From Clostridia bacterium (GTDB lineage: Bacteria; CBDUZB01; JAGLHV01), in NCBI GenBank assembly GCA_030595925.1, contig JAUVLC010000137.1, positions 1 to 5,813 on the forward strand: 5,813 nucleotides of DNA, written 5' to 3'. Position 1 is the first letter of the stretch, and each line of letters opens with the position of its first letter. Position numbers and translations under genes: made by a program. Below are positions 1-5,119 of the stretch, one piece after another. The notes beneath the pieces are model-generated. The model did not search any database, was not told where the DNA came from, and saw nothing but the letters and a program-made list of their open reading frames with translations.

Positions 1-611
1 TAAGTAATGTCTTCTTCTGAAACTGAAAAATTTTTTCTTTTTCGTAAATCAATAAATTTCCTTAAATCAATAAATGCTTTAATCAACAAAAATAATCCAA
101 TCAATATAATCAGTGCATAACTTATTAACTTGATTGTCCTGCTCAAATTTTCAAAAGAAATCAAATACGCCTGTCGAACAATCAAATATAGTATCAATAC
201 TATAATTAACGCTGAAAAAACATGGAGAAAGGCTATTAAACTTCCTACAATGATTCCTTTTTTGATATCTGCTTGTTTTGCTAAAAAATAGGAAAATGTT
301 ATTGTTTTTCCATGTCCGGGTCCAAGAGCATGAATAAGACCGTAAAAAAAAGAAATAAAAATAATAATAAAAAATGCTTTTTTAGACCCTGTCTTTTTTA
401 TTTCGTAAGTTAATTTAGCTAATTTAGTATTGAGTTTTTGCTGAAGAGGAACAATCTTAATCATTATCTTTTGCATAAATCCCGGATAGCAAACTACTTT
501 CACTACTTTCTTATCCGGGTCACCGGATACAAAAGGATTATCACCGGCAAATAATACCGGCGGAATAATAAAACCCAATATTAAACTAATTAATATTAAT
601 TTTCTGTTCAT
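1..611 (-). CDS. NicO-family nickel/cobalt/zinc-type permease (ZevB/COG2215-like), C-terminus cut by window edge
   Basis: An inner-membrane permease that moves a divalent transition metal. 203 codons are visible and the frame stays open at the left edge; the family usually runs to about 300 residues or more. Residues 5-22 form a hydrophobic N-terminal segment. A polar loop follows, with an NPF motif (residues 26-28) that I recall from this branch. Three further membrane segments lie near 79-98, 116-145 and 163-182. The signature HALGPGHGK (residues 94-102) is the family's metal-site motif, and His130 lies in the next helix. The ATG at 611 lies inside the upstream DUF1007 gene, giving a 26-bp overlap in another frame. 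Only a weak AAGAAA precedes it, so translational coupling is likely. DUF1007-NicO pairs are well known and are called ZevAB (zinc) in Haemophilus influenzae. Whether the substrate is Zn, Ni or Co, and whether transport is inward or outward, is not readable here. The NicO family call is firm. Confidence 0.88.
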   Translation of the reverse strand, partial: MNRKLILISLILGFIIPPVLFAGDNPFVSGDPDKKVVKVVCYPGFMQKIMIKIVPLQQKLNTKLAKLTYEIKKTGSKKAFFIIIFISFFYGLIHALGPGHGKTITFSYFLAKQADIKKGIIVGSLIAFLHVFSALIIVLILYLIVRQAYLISFENLSRTIKLISYALIILIGLFLLIKAFIDLRKFIDLRKRKNFSVSEEDIT

Positions 612-1212
612 TTTTTTTCTTAAATTTAAGAATCATTTCCTGAGGAAATATTTGCCCGAAATAATAGGGATTACCGGTATCCTTCCGCAACTCATATTCA
701 TACTCAACAAAAGAATTCCCTTTAAATTGAATTACATCCTTATCCAGTTCTAAAATATCGACATAATAAGAATCATCATATATAGATATTTTAATTTCTT
801 TATAACCAATCTCTGTCTTTAACTTACAAGGAATAAAAAAATTATAAACAACACAATTGTCTTGCATAGATACTGAAAAATTCTCTACTAACTCTACAAT
901 AAAAGGCTCTCCGTTTATTTTAATTCTGGTAAAATAATTAAATTTTCTTAAATTGGAAAAAGCCCCATTCTTAATCGCCTCTATTTCAGCTAAGTCAAAA
1001 ACACCATCTTTATTTTCGTCGTAATCATGTATGAGCATACTACTAAACATTTCATCAAAAAGCCAGTTTACTTCTATTCCAGCCAATTCCTCCTGATTAA
1101 AAACAATAGTTATTGCATTATCAATAAAAACATGCGGATGAGCCGCCACATAATCAGTAATAAATAAAAAACACAATATAATTGCCCGGCAAAAAATCTT
1201 TCGTATTTTCAT
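586..1212 (-). CDS. DUF1007 (COG3683, ZevA-like) secreted metal-transport accessory protein
   Basis: A 208-residue protein predicted to be exported and to work with the NicO permease encoded next. Residues 1-24 are a Sec signal peptide: basic MKIRK, then a hydrophobic core, then an A-x-A-like VAA cleavage site. The mature protein would begin HPHVFID, the hallmark of DUF1007, whose closely spaced histidines (25 and 27) are plausible metal ligands. Residues 65-76 (DENKDGVFDLAE) fit a canonical 12-residue EF-hand loop, with acidic or amide residues at positions 1, 3, 5, 9 and 12 and Gly at 6, so calcium binding is likely. I chose ATG 1212. A GTG at 1230 would add six residues, and neither start has a convincing Shine-Dalgarno sequence, so coupling to the gene 26 bp upstream is likely. 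Length is normal for the family. The family and partner are clear; the biochemical role (metal capture or delivery) is inference from the Zev pair. Confidence 0.88.
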   Translation of the reverse strand: MKIRKIFCRAIILCFLFITDYVAAHPHVFIDNAITIVFNQEELAGIEVNWLFDEMFSSMLIHDYDENKDGVFDLAEIEAIKNGAFSNLRKFNYFTRIKINGEPFIVELVENFSVSMQDNCVVYNFFIPCKLKTEIGYKEIKISIYDDSYYVDILELDKDVIQFKGNSFVEYEYELRKDTGNPYYFGQIFPQEMILKFKKKNEQKININ

Positions 1213-1238
1213 TTTTAGTAATATTAACACTTTTTAAT

Positions 1239-1889
1239 TTATACCGTTGCCTTCATTTGTTCCAAATTAGTCAATTCGGCAATACTGGAAATGAGTTTAT
1301 GAGGTCTCGCTTTTTTTAACTCACTCTCGGAAGAAGAACCGCTCATTACTGCAATTGTCTTTATTCCCGCATTTTTTCCCGCATAAACATCTACAGCCAT
1401 ATCTCCGACATAAAGTGCTTCATCGGAATTAATCTCTAATTCTTCTAAAATTCTTAATAATAAAGTCGGCTCAGGTTTAAGTTCTTCCACTGTTCCGGCA
1501 CAGGTAATTAAATCAAAATAATCATCTAACCCTAAATGATTTAATAAAATCAAGCTGAATTTTTCCGGCCGATTAGTAGCTACTGCCAGTCTGAAATTCC
1601 TTTTTTTAAGACTTTTCAACATTCTTTTCGTAGATGGTATCGTACGAGTATAAGTAAGCAACGCCGACTTGTGATGTTCACGATAAATCCCCAGTGCTTT
1701 CTCTACATATTTGTCTTCTACGAATGTTTTAATAAAATTTACATCCCCTGCACCTACTGCTTTATGTACGGCGGAAAAACCAACAGTTTCATATCCCAAT
1801 ATTTTTAAAGTATAATTCAAGCTTTTTTCAATTGCTTCATACGCATCAATTAATGTTCCATCCAGATCAAAAATAACCAGCTTTATCAT
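1239..1889 (-). CDS. HAD-superfamily hydrolase, phosphoglycolate phosphatase-like
   Basis: A cytoplasmic phosphatase of 216 residues in the HAD-IA/Gph-PpaX group. All four HAD motifs are present: motif I DLDGT, with nucleophile Asp8 and acid/base Asp10; motif II Thr105 in ATNRP; motif III Lys138 in ELKPEP; motif IV Asp163 and Asp167 in GDMAVD. The helical cap sits between motifs I and II, roughly residues 15-85, as in phosphoglycolate phosphatases and pyrophosphatase PpaX. Substrate cannot be fixed from sequence, because members act on phosphoglycolate, pyrophosphate and sugar phosphates. The ATG at 1889 is preferred because it puts the DxD motif at its usual distance and has AGAGGA 11 bases upstream. 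An in-frame TTG at 1925 would add 12 unusual residues. It is first in a tight unit with the DUF1007 and NicO genes. No known pathway ties it to metal transport, so it may simply share a transcript. Confidence 0.9.
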   Translation of the reverse strand: MIKLVIFDLDGTLIDAYEAIEKSLNYTLKILGYETVGFSAVHKAVGAGDVNFIKTFVEDKYVEKALGIYREHHKSALLTYTRTIPSTKRMLKSLKKRNFRLAVATNRPEKFSLILLNHLGLDDYFDLITCAGTVEELKPEPTLLLRILEELEINSDEALYVGDMAVDVYAGKNAGIKTIAVMSGSSSESELKKARPHKLISSIAELTNLEQMKATV

Positions 1890-1895
1890 AATTTT

Positions 1896-1925
1896 ATTAT
1901 TCCTCTTAATTTTAAGCAATGTCAA
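1896..1925 (-). promoter_or_regulatory. Possible promoter overlapping the RBS of the HAD gene
   Basis: Reading the minus strand, a perfect TTGACA (1925-1920) is followed after 18 bases by AATAAT (1901-1896), which matches five of six bases of a sigma-70 -10 box. Transcription would then start at about the ATG at 1889, giving a leaderless message. That conflicts with the AGAGGA ribosome-binding site at 1906-1901, which would lie within the promoter. In a region this AT-rich the match could be chance. Confidence 0.3.
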
Positions 1926-1980
1926 AAATATTCAATCTTACCTCGGCAAAGCCTGAGTAATTCATTTATATCTGTAATAA

Positions 1981-2013
1981 TTGTGAACTATTTTTTTTAT
2001 TTGCCATTCACAA
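1981..2013. promoter_or_regulatory. Inverted repeat TTGTGAA-N19-TTCACAA upstream of the HAD-DUF1007-NicO unit
   Basis: Perfect 7-base arms at 1981-1987 and 2007-2013 flank a 19-base AT-rich spacer, 92 bases and more upstream of the HAD start codon. This spacing would suit a two-site operator better than a stable hairpin. No known regulator consensus is recognised, and chance is possible. Confidence 0.2.
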
Positions 2014-2034
2014 TCTTTTACCTTGCCTTTTCTT

Positions 2035-2154
2035 TTTCCTCCCCTTTGATGGAGGTCTGTCTGCCAATCTGTTAGGCAAAAAGGTAAAGGTGGTTAGTCC
2101 TTGCCTGTCGACTATGGACTAAATCCCCCTACCCCCTTTTTTCAAAGGGGGAAA
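2035..2154. repeat. 120-bp palindromic repeat element (MITE/REP-like)
   Basis: A non-coding element with terminal inverted repeats: TTTCCTCCCCTTTGA at 2035-2049 faces TCAAAGGGGGAAA at 2142-2154, a match with small indels. Inside is a second imperfect inverted repeat, 2078-2100 against 2116-2141, ending in an exact TTAGTCC/GGACTAA pair around a 15-base loop. A small TGCC/AGGCA-type hairpin sits near 2062-2077. As RNA or single-stranded DNA the whole segment would fold into a long branched stem. Elements with CCCCTTT/AAAGGGG ends and GGTGG or CCCCCTACCCCC interiors are common intergenic palindromes in many bacterial genomes. Its GC content is well above the flanking sequence. No open reading frame and no clear target-site duplication are seen. 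Confidence 0.65.
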
Positions 2155-2442
2155 TTATTTATCATTTCTCTCAACTTTTATTTGACACTACCATTTTGTA
2201 TTTTGTCTTGTTAATTATTGTAACATAAAAAATCAAAAATAAAAAATAAATTTATTTTCTAAAAACTATACTCGAATTTTATCGAAAAAAAATCATTACT
2301 TCTGAATTTACTTAAATTGTCTCTTCCTTCCCCTTCAAAAATGCCTGCCGTTAAATCAGTCCAAAAAAAATCTTACTTTGAAAACCAATATTAGTAAGAA
2401 ACGCCCCCTCTCCTCTTATACCCCATTTCCCTTTTACCAACT
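2155..2442. other. AT-rich spacer with no recognised gene
   Basis: No supportable gene lies between the palindromic element and the IS remnant. An isolated TTGACA at 2182-2187 has no good -10 box 16-18 bases downstream. The short inverted repeat TCTTACT (2371-2377) and AGTAAGA (2393-2399) is the only other structure. A pyrimidine-rich stretch covers about 2402-2440. Confidence 0.5.
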
Positions 2443-2473
2443 CAACCACTATGCACTAAAAGTGCATAGGTTG
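2443..2473. repeat. Right-end hairpin of the IS200-like remnant
   Basis: CTATGCACT (2449-2457) and AGTGCATAG (2461-2469) pair perfectly over nine bases around an AAA loop. The stem extends by CAAC (2443-2446) with GTTG (2470-2473) across a two-base bulge. It lies 21 bases past the tnpA stop, as expected for the right-end subterminal palindrome that TnpA recognises. It could also act as a transcription stop, but no T-tract follows on either strand. Confidence 0.7.
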
Positions 2474-2493
2474 TAAGAGACTGAAAGTATCAT

Positions 2494-2805
2494 TTATTCG
2501 CTTATCTTAAAGATTTCATCTTTTGTTTGTTTCTTTCCCTGTCCCTCAATATATTCCATAATCATTTCATCTGTCATACTATTAGACTGTATCGTAATCA
2601 ATGTAGTTGCCCAATGAACTTGTACTGAGTGTAATCGAAGTATTGGGCTAATGAATACCTTTTTCAACAGGCGTCATACATTCGACAAGCTCAGTACAAG
2701 TTCATGTCGCCACTACAATTGTTTTAAAAATCAGACTTATAACACAGTCTGTATGTTATATTTGTTATCGTATTTTGTATGTGATGTCGTTCTATAGTAT
2801 TCCAT
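2494..2805 (-). pseudogene. tnpA: Broken IS200-type TnpA transposase (N- and C-terminal fragments only)
   Basis: The minus strand from ATG 2805 reads MEYYRTTSHTKYDNKYNI down to 2752, closely resembling the start of IS200 TnpA (typically MEYRRTSHTxYDIKYH). An AGGGG Shine-Dalgarno lies just upstream at 2811-2807. Coding then stops making sense at the MITE-like insert. It resumes at about 2583 with MTDEMIMEYIEGQGKK and runs on to KISE and a stop at 2496-2494; this is the usual TnpA tail, where an xTDEMIxEYIExQ helix ends the protein. About 100 residues are absent, including the HUH metal site and the catalytic tyrosine, so the product cannot be active. The N-terminal match is the stronger evidence. 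The C-terminal match is by recall of the family and fits in strand, order and position. Confidence 0.7.
2584..2750. repeat. 167-bp nested palindromic MITE-like unit inside the IS remnant
   Basis: The outer ends are inverted: AGACTGT at 2584-2590 and ACAGTCT at 2744-2750, with similarity running on to about 14 bases. Inside, ATGAACTTGTACTGAG (2614-2629) is an exact 16-base inverted match to CTCAGTACAAGTTCAT (2690-2705). It is bordered by TGTAGTTGCC-like sequence on the left and GCCACTACA on the right. A smaller competing pair, GCCCAAT (2609-2615) with ATTGGGC (2642-2648), is also present. The TTCGACAAGCTCAG-type inner sequence (2681-2694) is like palindromes scattered through many bacterial genomes. 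There is no open reading frame and no obvious target-site duplication. The AGACTGTGT ends recall those of some IS256-type elements, which is only a suggestion for the mobilising enzyme. Confidence 0.65.
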
Positions 2806-2827
2806 ATCCCCTACTATACTGAAGTTA

Positions 2828-2842
2828 TGGACTAAAAGTCCA
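2828..2842. repeat. Left-end hairpin of the IS200-like remnant
   Basis: TGGACT (2828-2833) pairs with AGTCCA (2837-2842) around an AAA loop, 23 bases upstream of the tnpA start on the minus strand. It matches the right-end hairpin in loop and inner stem. At the third pair from the end of the shared stem, G-C here replaces C-G there, so pairing is kept although the bases differ. An AGAGATTGAAA word begins at the last base of the hairpin. Confidence 0.65.
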
Positions 2843-2904
2843 GAGATTGAAACTCAAAGGGAGACAATTCAAAACAAAAAACAACTACTGAATTTTTGCT
2901 TCCC

Positions 2905-2964
2905 AAACTGTGTCGTAATTAATATAGTTCCCTCAAAAAAACAGGCTTGTGACACAGTCTGTTT
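2905..2964. repeat. 60-bp short copy of the MITE ends (empty version)
   Basis: Bases 2905-2933 match the left end of the larger unit (2584-2612) with about six or seven differences in 29. Bases 2936-2962 match its right end (2726-2752) with four differences in 27. The inner 113 bp of the larger copy (2613-2725) is absent. The unit has its own inverted ends, ACTGTGTC near 2907-2914 and GACACAGT at 2951-2958. It is either an internally deleted derivative or the ancestral form into which the inner palindrome was inserted. Confidence 0.6.
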
Positions 2965-3032
2965 AAGATGAATCACTACTCATTTTTTATTTTCTGAAAG
3001 GCCCGAACCCGAGTTATGCTGTTTTTTTATCC

Positions 3033-3061
3033 TTGTTTTCTCCGGAAACTTTTAATATAAT
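3033..3061 (+). promoter_or_regulatory. Candidate sigma-70 promoter of the permease-EIIA gene
   Basis: A perfect TATAAT (3056-3061) lies 17 bases after TTGTTT (3033-3038), which keeps the TTG of the -35 box. Transcription would start near 3068 and leave a leader of about 62 bases. The start codon at 3130 is preceded by GGGA (3118-3121), eight bases away, a modest ribosome-binding site. The spacing is ideal and the position fits; the weak -35 box is the main doubt. Confidence 0.55.
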
Positions 3062-3129
3062 TAAGTGTTGATTGAATTAATGACTGTTTAGACTTTAGAT
3101 GTTACCAAATTTAATCCGGGAATAAAATT

Positions 3130-4998
3130 ATGGTAAATTTTAAAAATAAAAAATTAATCCGCCAACTCAGCGCCTTAGATGTATTCTGTATCTCTTCCGG
3201 GGCAATGATTAGTTCCGGTTTATTTATACTTCCCGGAATAATTTACGCTAAAGTCGGTCCGGCAGTAATTTTAGCTTATATTTTCGCCGGACTGTTTATC
3301 CTCCCGGCGTTATTTGCTAAAGTAGAATTAGCTACGGCAATGCCCAAAGCCGGGGGTAGTTATTTTTTTATTGAACGCAGTATGGGCTCAGCAGCCGGGA
3401 CAATCGGTGGATTTGCCAGTTGGTTTTCGCTTACCCTGAAAAGTGCTTTTTCCTTAGTCGGTATAGGCGTGTTTATGACCCTGATAATTCCCAATATCAG
3501 CGAATGGGAAATTAAATTTATTGCTATATTTTTTTGCCTGCTTTTTATGATTTTTAATCTAACCAGTGTTAAACTTACCGGTAGAATTCAAATTTTTCTT
3601 GTTTTCGTACTTATCGGGACCTTATTTCTCTACATTCTTCGGGGTGTAATGTTGATTAATGTTCACAGTTATACCCCGTTTATGCCTTTTGGTAAACGCT
3701 CATTGTTTCCGGCAATCGGCATGGTTTTTATCTCTTTTGGTGGATTAACCAAGGCCGCCAGTATTGCCGAAGAAGTCAAAAATCCATCTAAAAACATCCC
3801 CTATGGAATGATTTTATCTTTTTTGGTAGTATTGCTTCTTTATGCATTAACTATTTTCGTAACAGTGGGGTTACTTAACCAGAATGAATTGGCCCATTCC
3901 CTTACTCCTCTTTCTACCGGTGGTTACAAAATATTTGGTACTTTTGGCAGCATAATTATGGCTTTTGCCGGAATATTGGCTTTCGTCTCTACAGCCAATG
4001 CCGGAATATTATCCGCTTCCCGTTTTCCTCTGGCAATGAGCCGTGACCAGCTTTTACCGGAATTTTTTGCTAAAATAAATAAACGATTTAATACCCCTCA
4101 TTTTTCTATTATATTCACCGGAATTTTTATGATGGCTTTTATCCTTTTTTTAAATCTGGAAAATCTGGTAAAAGTAGCCTCTACTTTAAAAATTATTTTG
4201 TTTATGTTTGTCATCCTGGCTTCCATTATTATGAAGGAAAGTAAGATACTAAATTACAAACCGACTTTTTCCTCCCCACTTTACCCATGGTTACCAATAG
4301 CAGGACTTATCGCCTACAGTTTTTTCTTATATGAAATGGGTCCCTTAGCACTTTTAACTACAGGCATATTTATATTGATAAGTATCTTGTGGTGTAAAAT
4401 TTACCTTAAGGGAACGGCTATGCGAAAATCCGCTTTAGTACACATCGTCGAGAGGGTTACGGCCAAAGAGATAGCCGGTGAATCATTAGTAACTGAGTTA
4501 CGTGAGATTTTAAAAGAACGGGATGAAATAATTGAAGACAGATTTGACGAACTGGTAAAAAAATGTGAAATAATTGATATCGGTAAACAAATTACCCTTA
4601 TGCAATTTTTTAGTCTGGTGGCTAATAAACTGGCTAAACAATTAAATATTAATGCCCAAGAATTACTTGATTCTCTTATTGCCAGGGAAGAAGAATCTAC
4701 CACCGAAGTGAGACCGGGATTAGCCATTCCCCATATTAGTATTGAAGGTGAACAAAAATTCAAACTGCTTGTAGCCCGATGCGAAGCCGGTATTAACTTT
4801 TCCAATGACTTACCCGCTGTTTATGTTGCTTTTATTTTAGTGGGTTCACCTGATGAAAGGAACTTTCATTTACGAGCATTAGCTGCTATTGCCCAAATCA
4901 CCCAGGATGCGGACTTTGACAAAAACTGGCTGAGAGCTAAAAATATCGAAGAGTTGCGTGATATCCTTCTTCTCTCTAAAAGACCCCGTAATAAATAA
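3130..4998 (+). CDS. APC-superfamily amino acid permease fused to a PTS EIIA type-2 domain
   Basis: A 622-residue inner-membrane protein in three parts. Residues 1-425 are an APC-type permease with about 12 membrane segments. It shows the helix-1 substrate motif SGAMISSGLFILPG (23-36), KAGGSYFFIERSMG (73-86), and the EEVKNPSKNIPYGMI loop (214-228). Such permeases usually carry amino acids or amines by proton coupling or exchange. Residues about 430-487 are a charged cytoplasmic linker (VERVTAKEIAGE, then ELREILKERDEIIEDRFDEL), probably helical. Residues about 488-618 are an EIIA domain of the fructose/mannitol/PtsN class, with RPGLAIPHISIEGE placing the phospho-acceptor at His535. Plain APC permeases are about 430-500 residues, so the tail is a true addition in one continuous frame. 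No EIIB, EIIC or HPr gene is nearby, which favours a regulatory rather than a sugar-phosphorylating role; that role is inference. The gene is flanked by repeats upstream and a convergent gene downstream, so it appears monocistronic. Confidence 0.92.
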   Translation: MVNFKNKKLIRQLSALDVFCISSGAMISSGLFILPGIIYAKVGPAVILAYIFAGLFILPALFAKVELATAMPKAGGSYFFIERSMGSAAGTIGGFASWFSLTLKSAFSLVGIGVFMTLIIPNISEWEIKFIAIFFCLLFMIFNLTSVKLTGRIQIFLVFVLIGTLFLYILRGVMLINVHSYTPFMPFGKRSLFPAIGMVFISFGGLTKAASIAEEVKNPSKNIPYGMILSFLVVLLLYALTIFVTVGLLNQNELAHSLTPLSTGGYKIFGTFGSIIMAFAGILAFVSTANAGILSASRFPLAMSRDQLLPEFFAKINKRFNTPHFSIIFTGIFMMAFILFLNLENLVKVASTLKIILFMFVILASIIMKESKILNYKPTFSSPLYPWLPIAGLIAYSFFLYEMGPLALLTTGIFILISILWCKIYLKGTAMRKSALVHIVERVTAKEIAGESLVTELREILKERDEIIEDRFDELVKKCEIIDIGKQITLMQFFSLVANKLAKQLNINAQELLDSLIAREEESTTEVRPGLAIPHISIEGEQKFKLLVARCEAGINFSNDLPAVYVAFILVGSPDERNFHLRALAAIAQITQDADFDKNWLRAKNIEELRDILLLSKRPRNK

Positions 4999-5051
4999 CC
5001 TGTCTTTTTTATGCTGCCCAACTTAACTCTCCTTTTTAAAATCAGCACATT

Positions 5052-5080
5052 AATTTTACAACAAAAAAGTTGTTAAAATT
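5052..5080. terminator. AT-rich stem-loop between convergent genes
   Basis: AATTTTACAAC (5052-5062) pairs with GTTGTTAAAATT (5069-5080), with one bulged base, around an A-rich six-base loop. It lies 54 bases after the permease stop. The stem is long but almost all A-T and no U-tract follows on either strand, so a terminator role is possible but weakly supported. Confidence 0.35.
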
Positions 5081-5087
5081 ATTACCA

Positions 5088-5119
5088 ATACAACTTATAT
5101 GTTGTATACTAAATTTTTT
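5088..5119 (+). terminator. Candidate terminator hairpin of the permease gene, at the 3' end of the pilus-protein gene
   Basis: ATACAAC (5088-5094) and GTTGTAT (5101-5107) form a perfect seven-base stem with a six-base loop. On the plus strand a run of six T follows at about 5114-5119, after a short ACTAAA gap. The stem ends two bases from the stop codon of the opposing minus-strand gene, so the site may serve both transcripts. Its low GC and the gap before the T-run keep confidence modest. Confidence 0.4.

Larger units (their letters stand above)
2430..2865 (-). mobile_element. Decayed IS200/IS605-family insertion sequence, internally replaced
   Basis: On the minus strand the order is left-end hairpin (2842-2828), tnpA start (2805), a foreign palindromic insert (2750-2584), tnpA end (2494), and right-end hairpin (2473-2443). 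Subterminal imperfect hairpins at both ends and a small TnpA with no terminal inverted repeats are the hallmarks of IS200/IS605 elements. Both hairpins share the loop AAA (plus strand), and both have an AGAGAYTGAAA word on the same side (2476-2486 and 2842-2852), which fits the guide-plus-hairpin design of these ends. The element spans roughly 430 bp against about 700 bp for an intact IS200, even though it contains a 167-bp insert. About 300 bp of transposase coding sequence is therefore missing. The exact ends are estimated, because cleavage sites cannot be fixed without an empty-site comparison. Confidence 0.72.

Noticed and set aside
1890-1925. Upstream TTG start for the HAD gene at 1925.
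   Set aside because: It would add a 12-residue extension not expected in the family, and it ignores the AGAGGA site properly placed before the ATG at 1889.
2182-2187. TTGACA as a possible plus-strand -35 box.
   Set aside because: No acceptable -10 hexamer lies 16-18 bases downstream and no gene begins within several hundred bases.
2494-2577. Reading MTDEMIMEYIEGQGKK onwards as an independent 27-residue small protein starting at ATG 2577.
   Set aside because: It has no ribosome-binding site and is better explained as the C-terminal tail of the broken TnpA, in the same strand and order as the N-terminal fragment.
2842-2853. AGAGATTGAAAC-type word beside a hairpin, resembling the end of a CRISPR repeat.
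   Set aside because: There are only two diverged copies about 366 bases apart, with no regular spacers and no cas genes. Both are explained as the side words of the IS200-type ends.
3062-3129. Riboswitch in the leader of the permease gene.
   Set aside because: The predicted leader is only about 62 bases, AT-rich and without a stable multi-stem fold or known motif.
4401-4805. Minus-strand open frame of 134 codons inside the permease-EIIA gene.
   Set aside because: It lies antisense to a well-supported domain-bearing gene, its Ser-rich translation matches no family, and it has no ribosome-binding site of note.
4866-5048. Minus-strand open frame of 60 codons over the 3' end of the permease gene.
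   Set aside because: It is antisense to the EIIA domain, and its low-complexity basic/hydrophobic translation has no recognisable motif.
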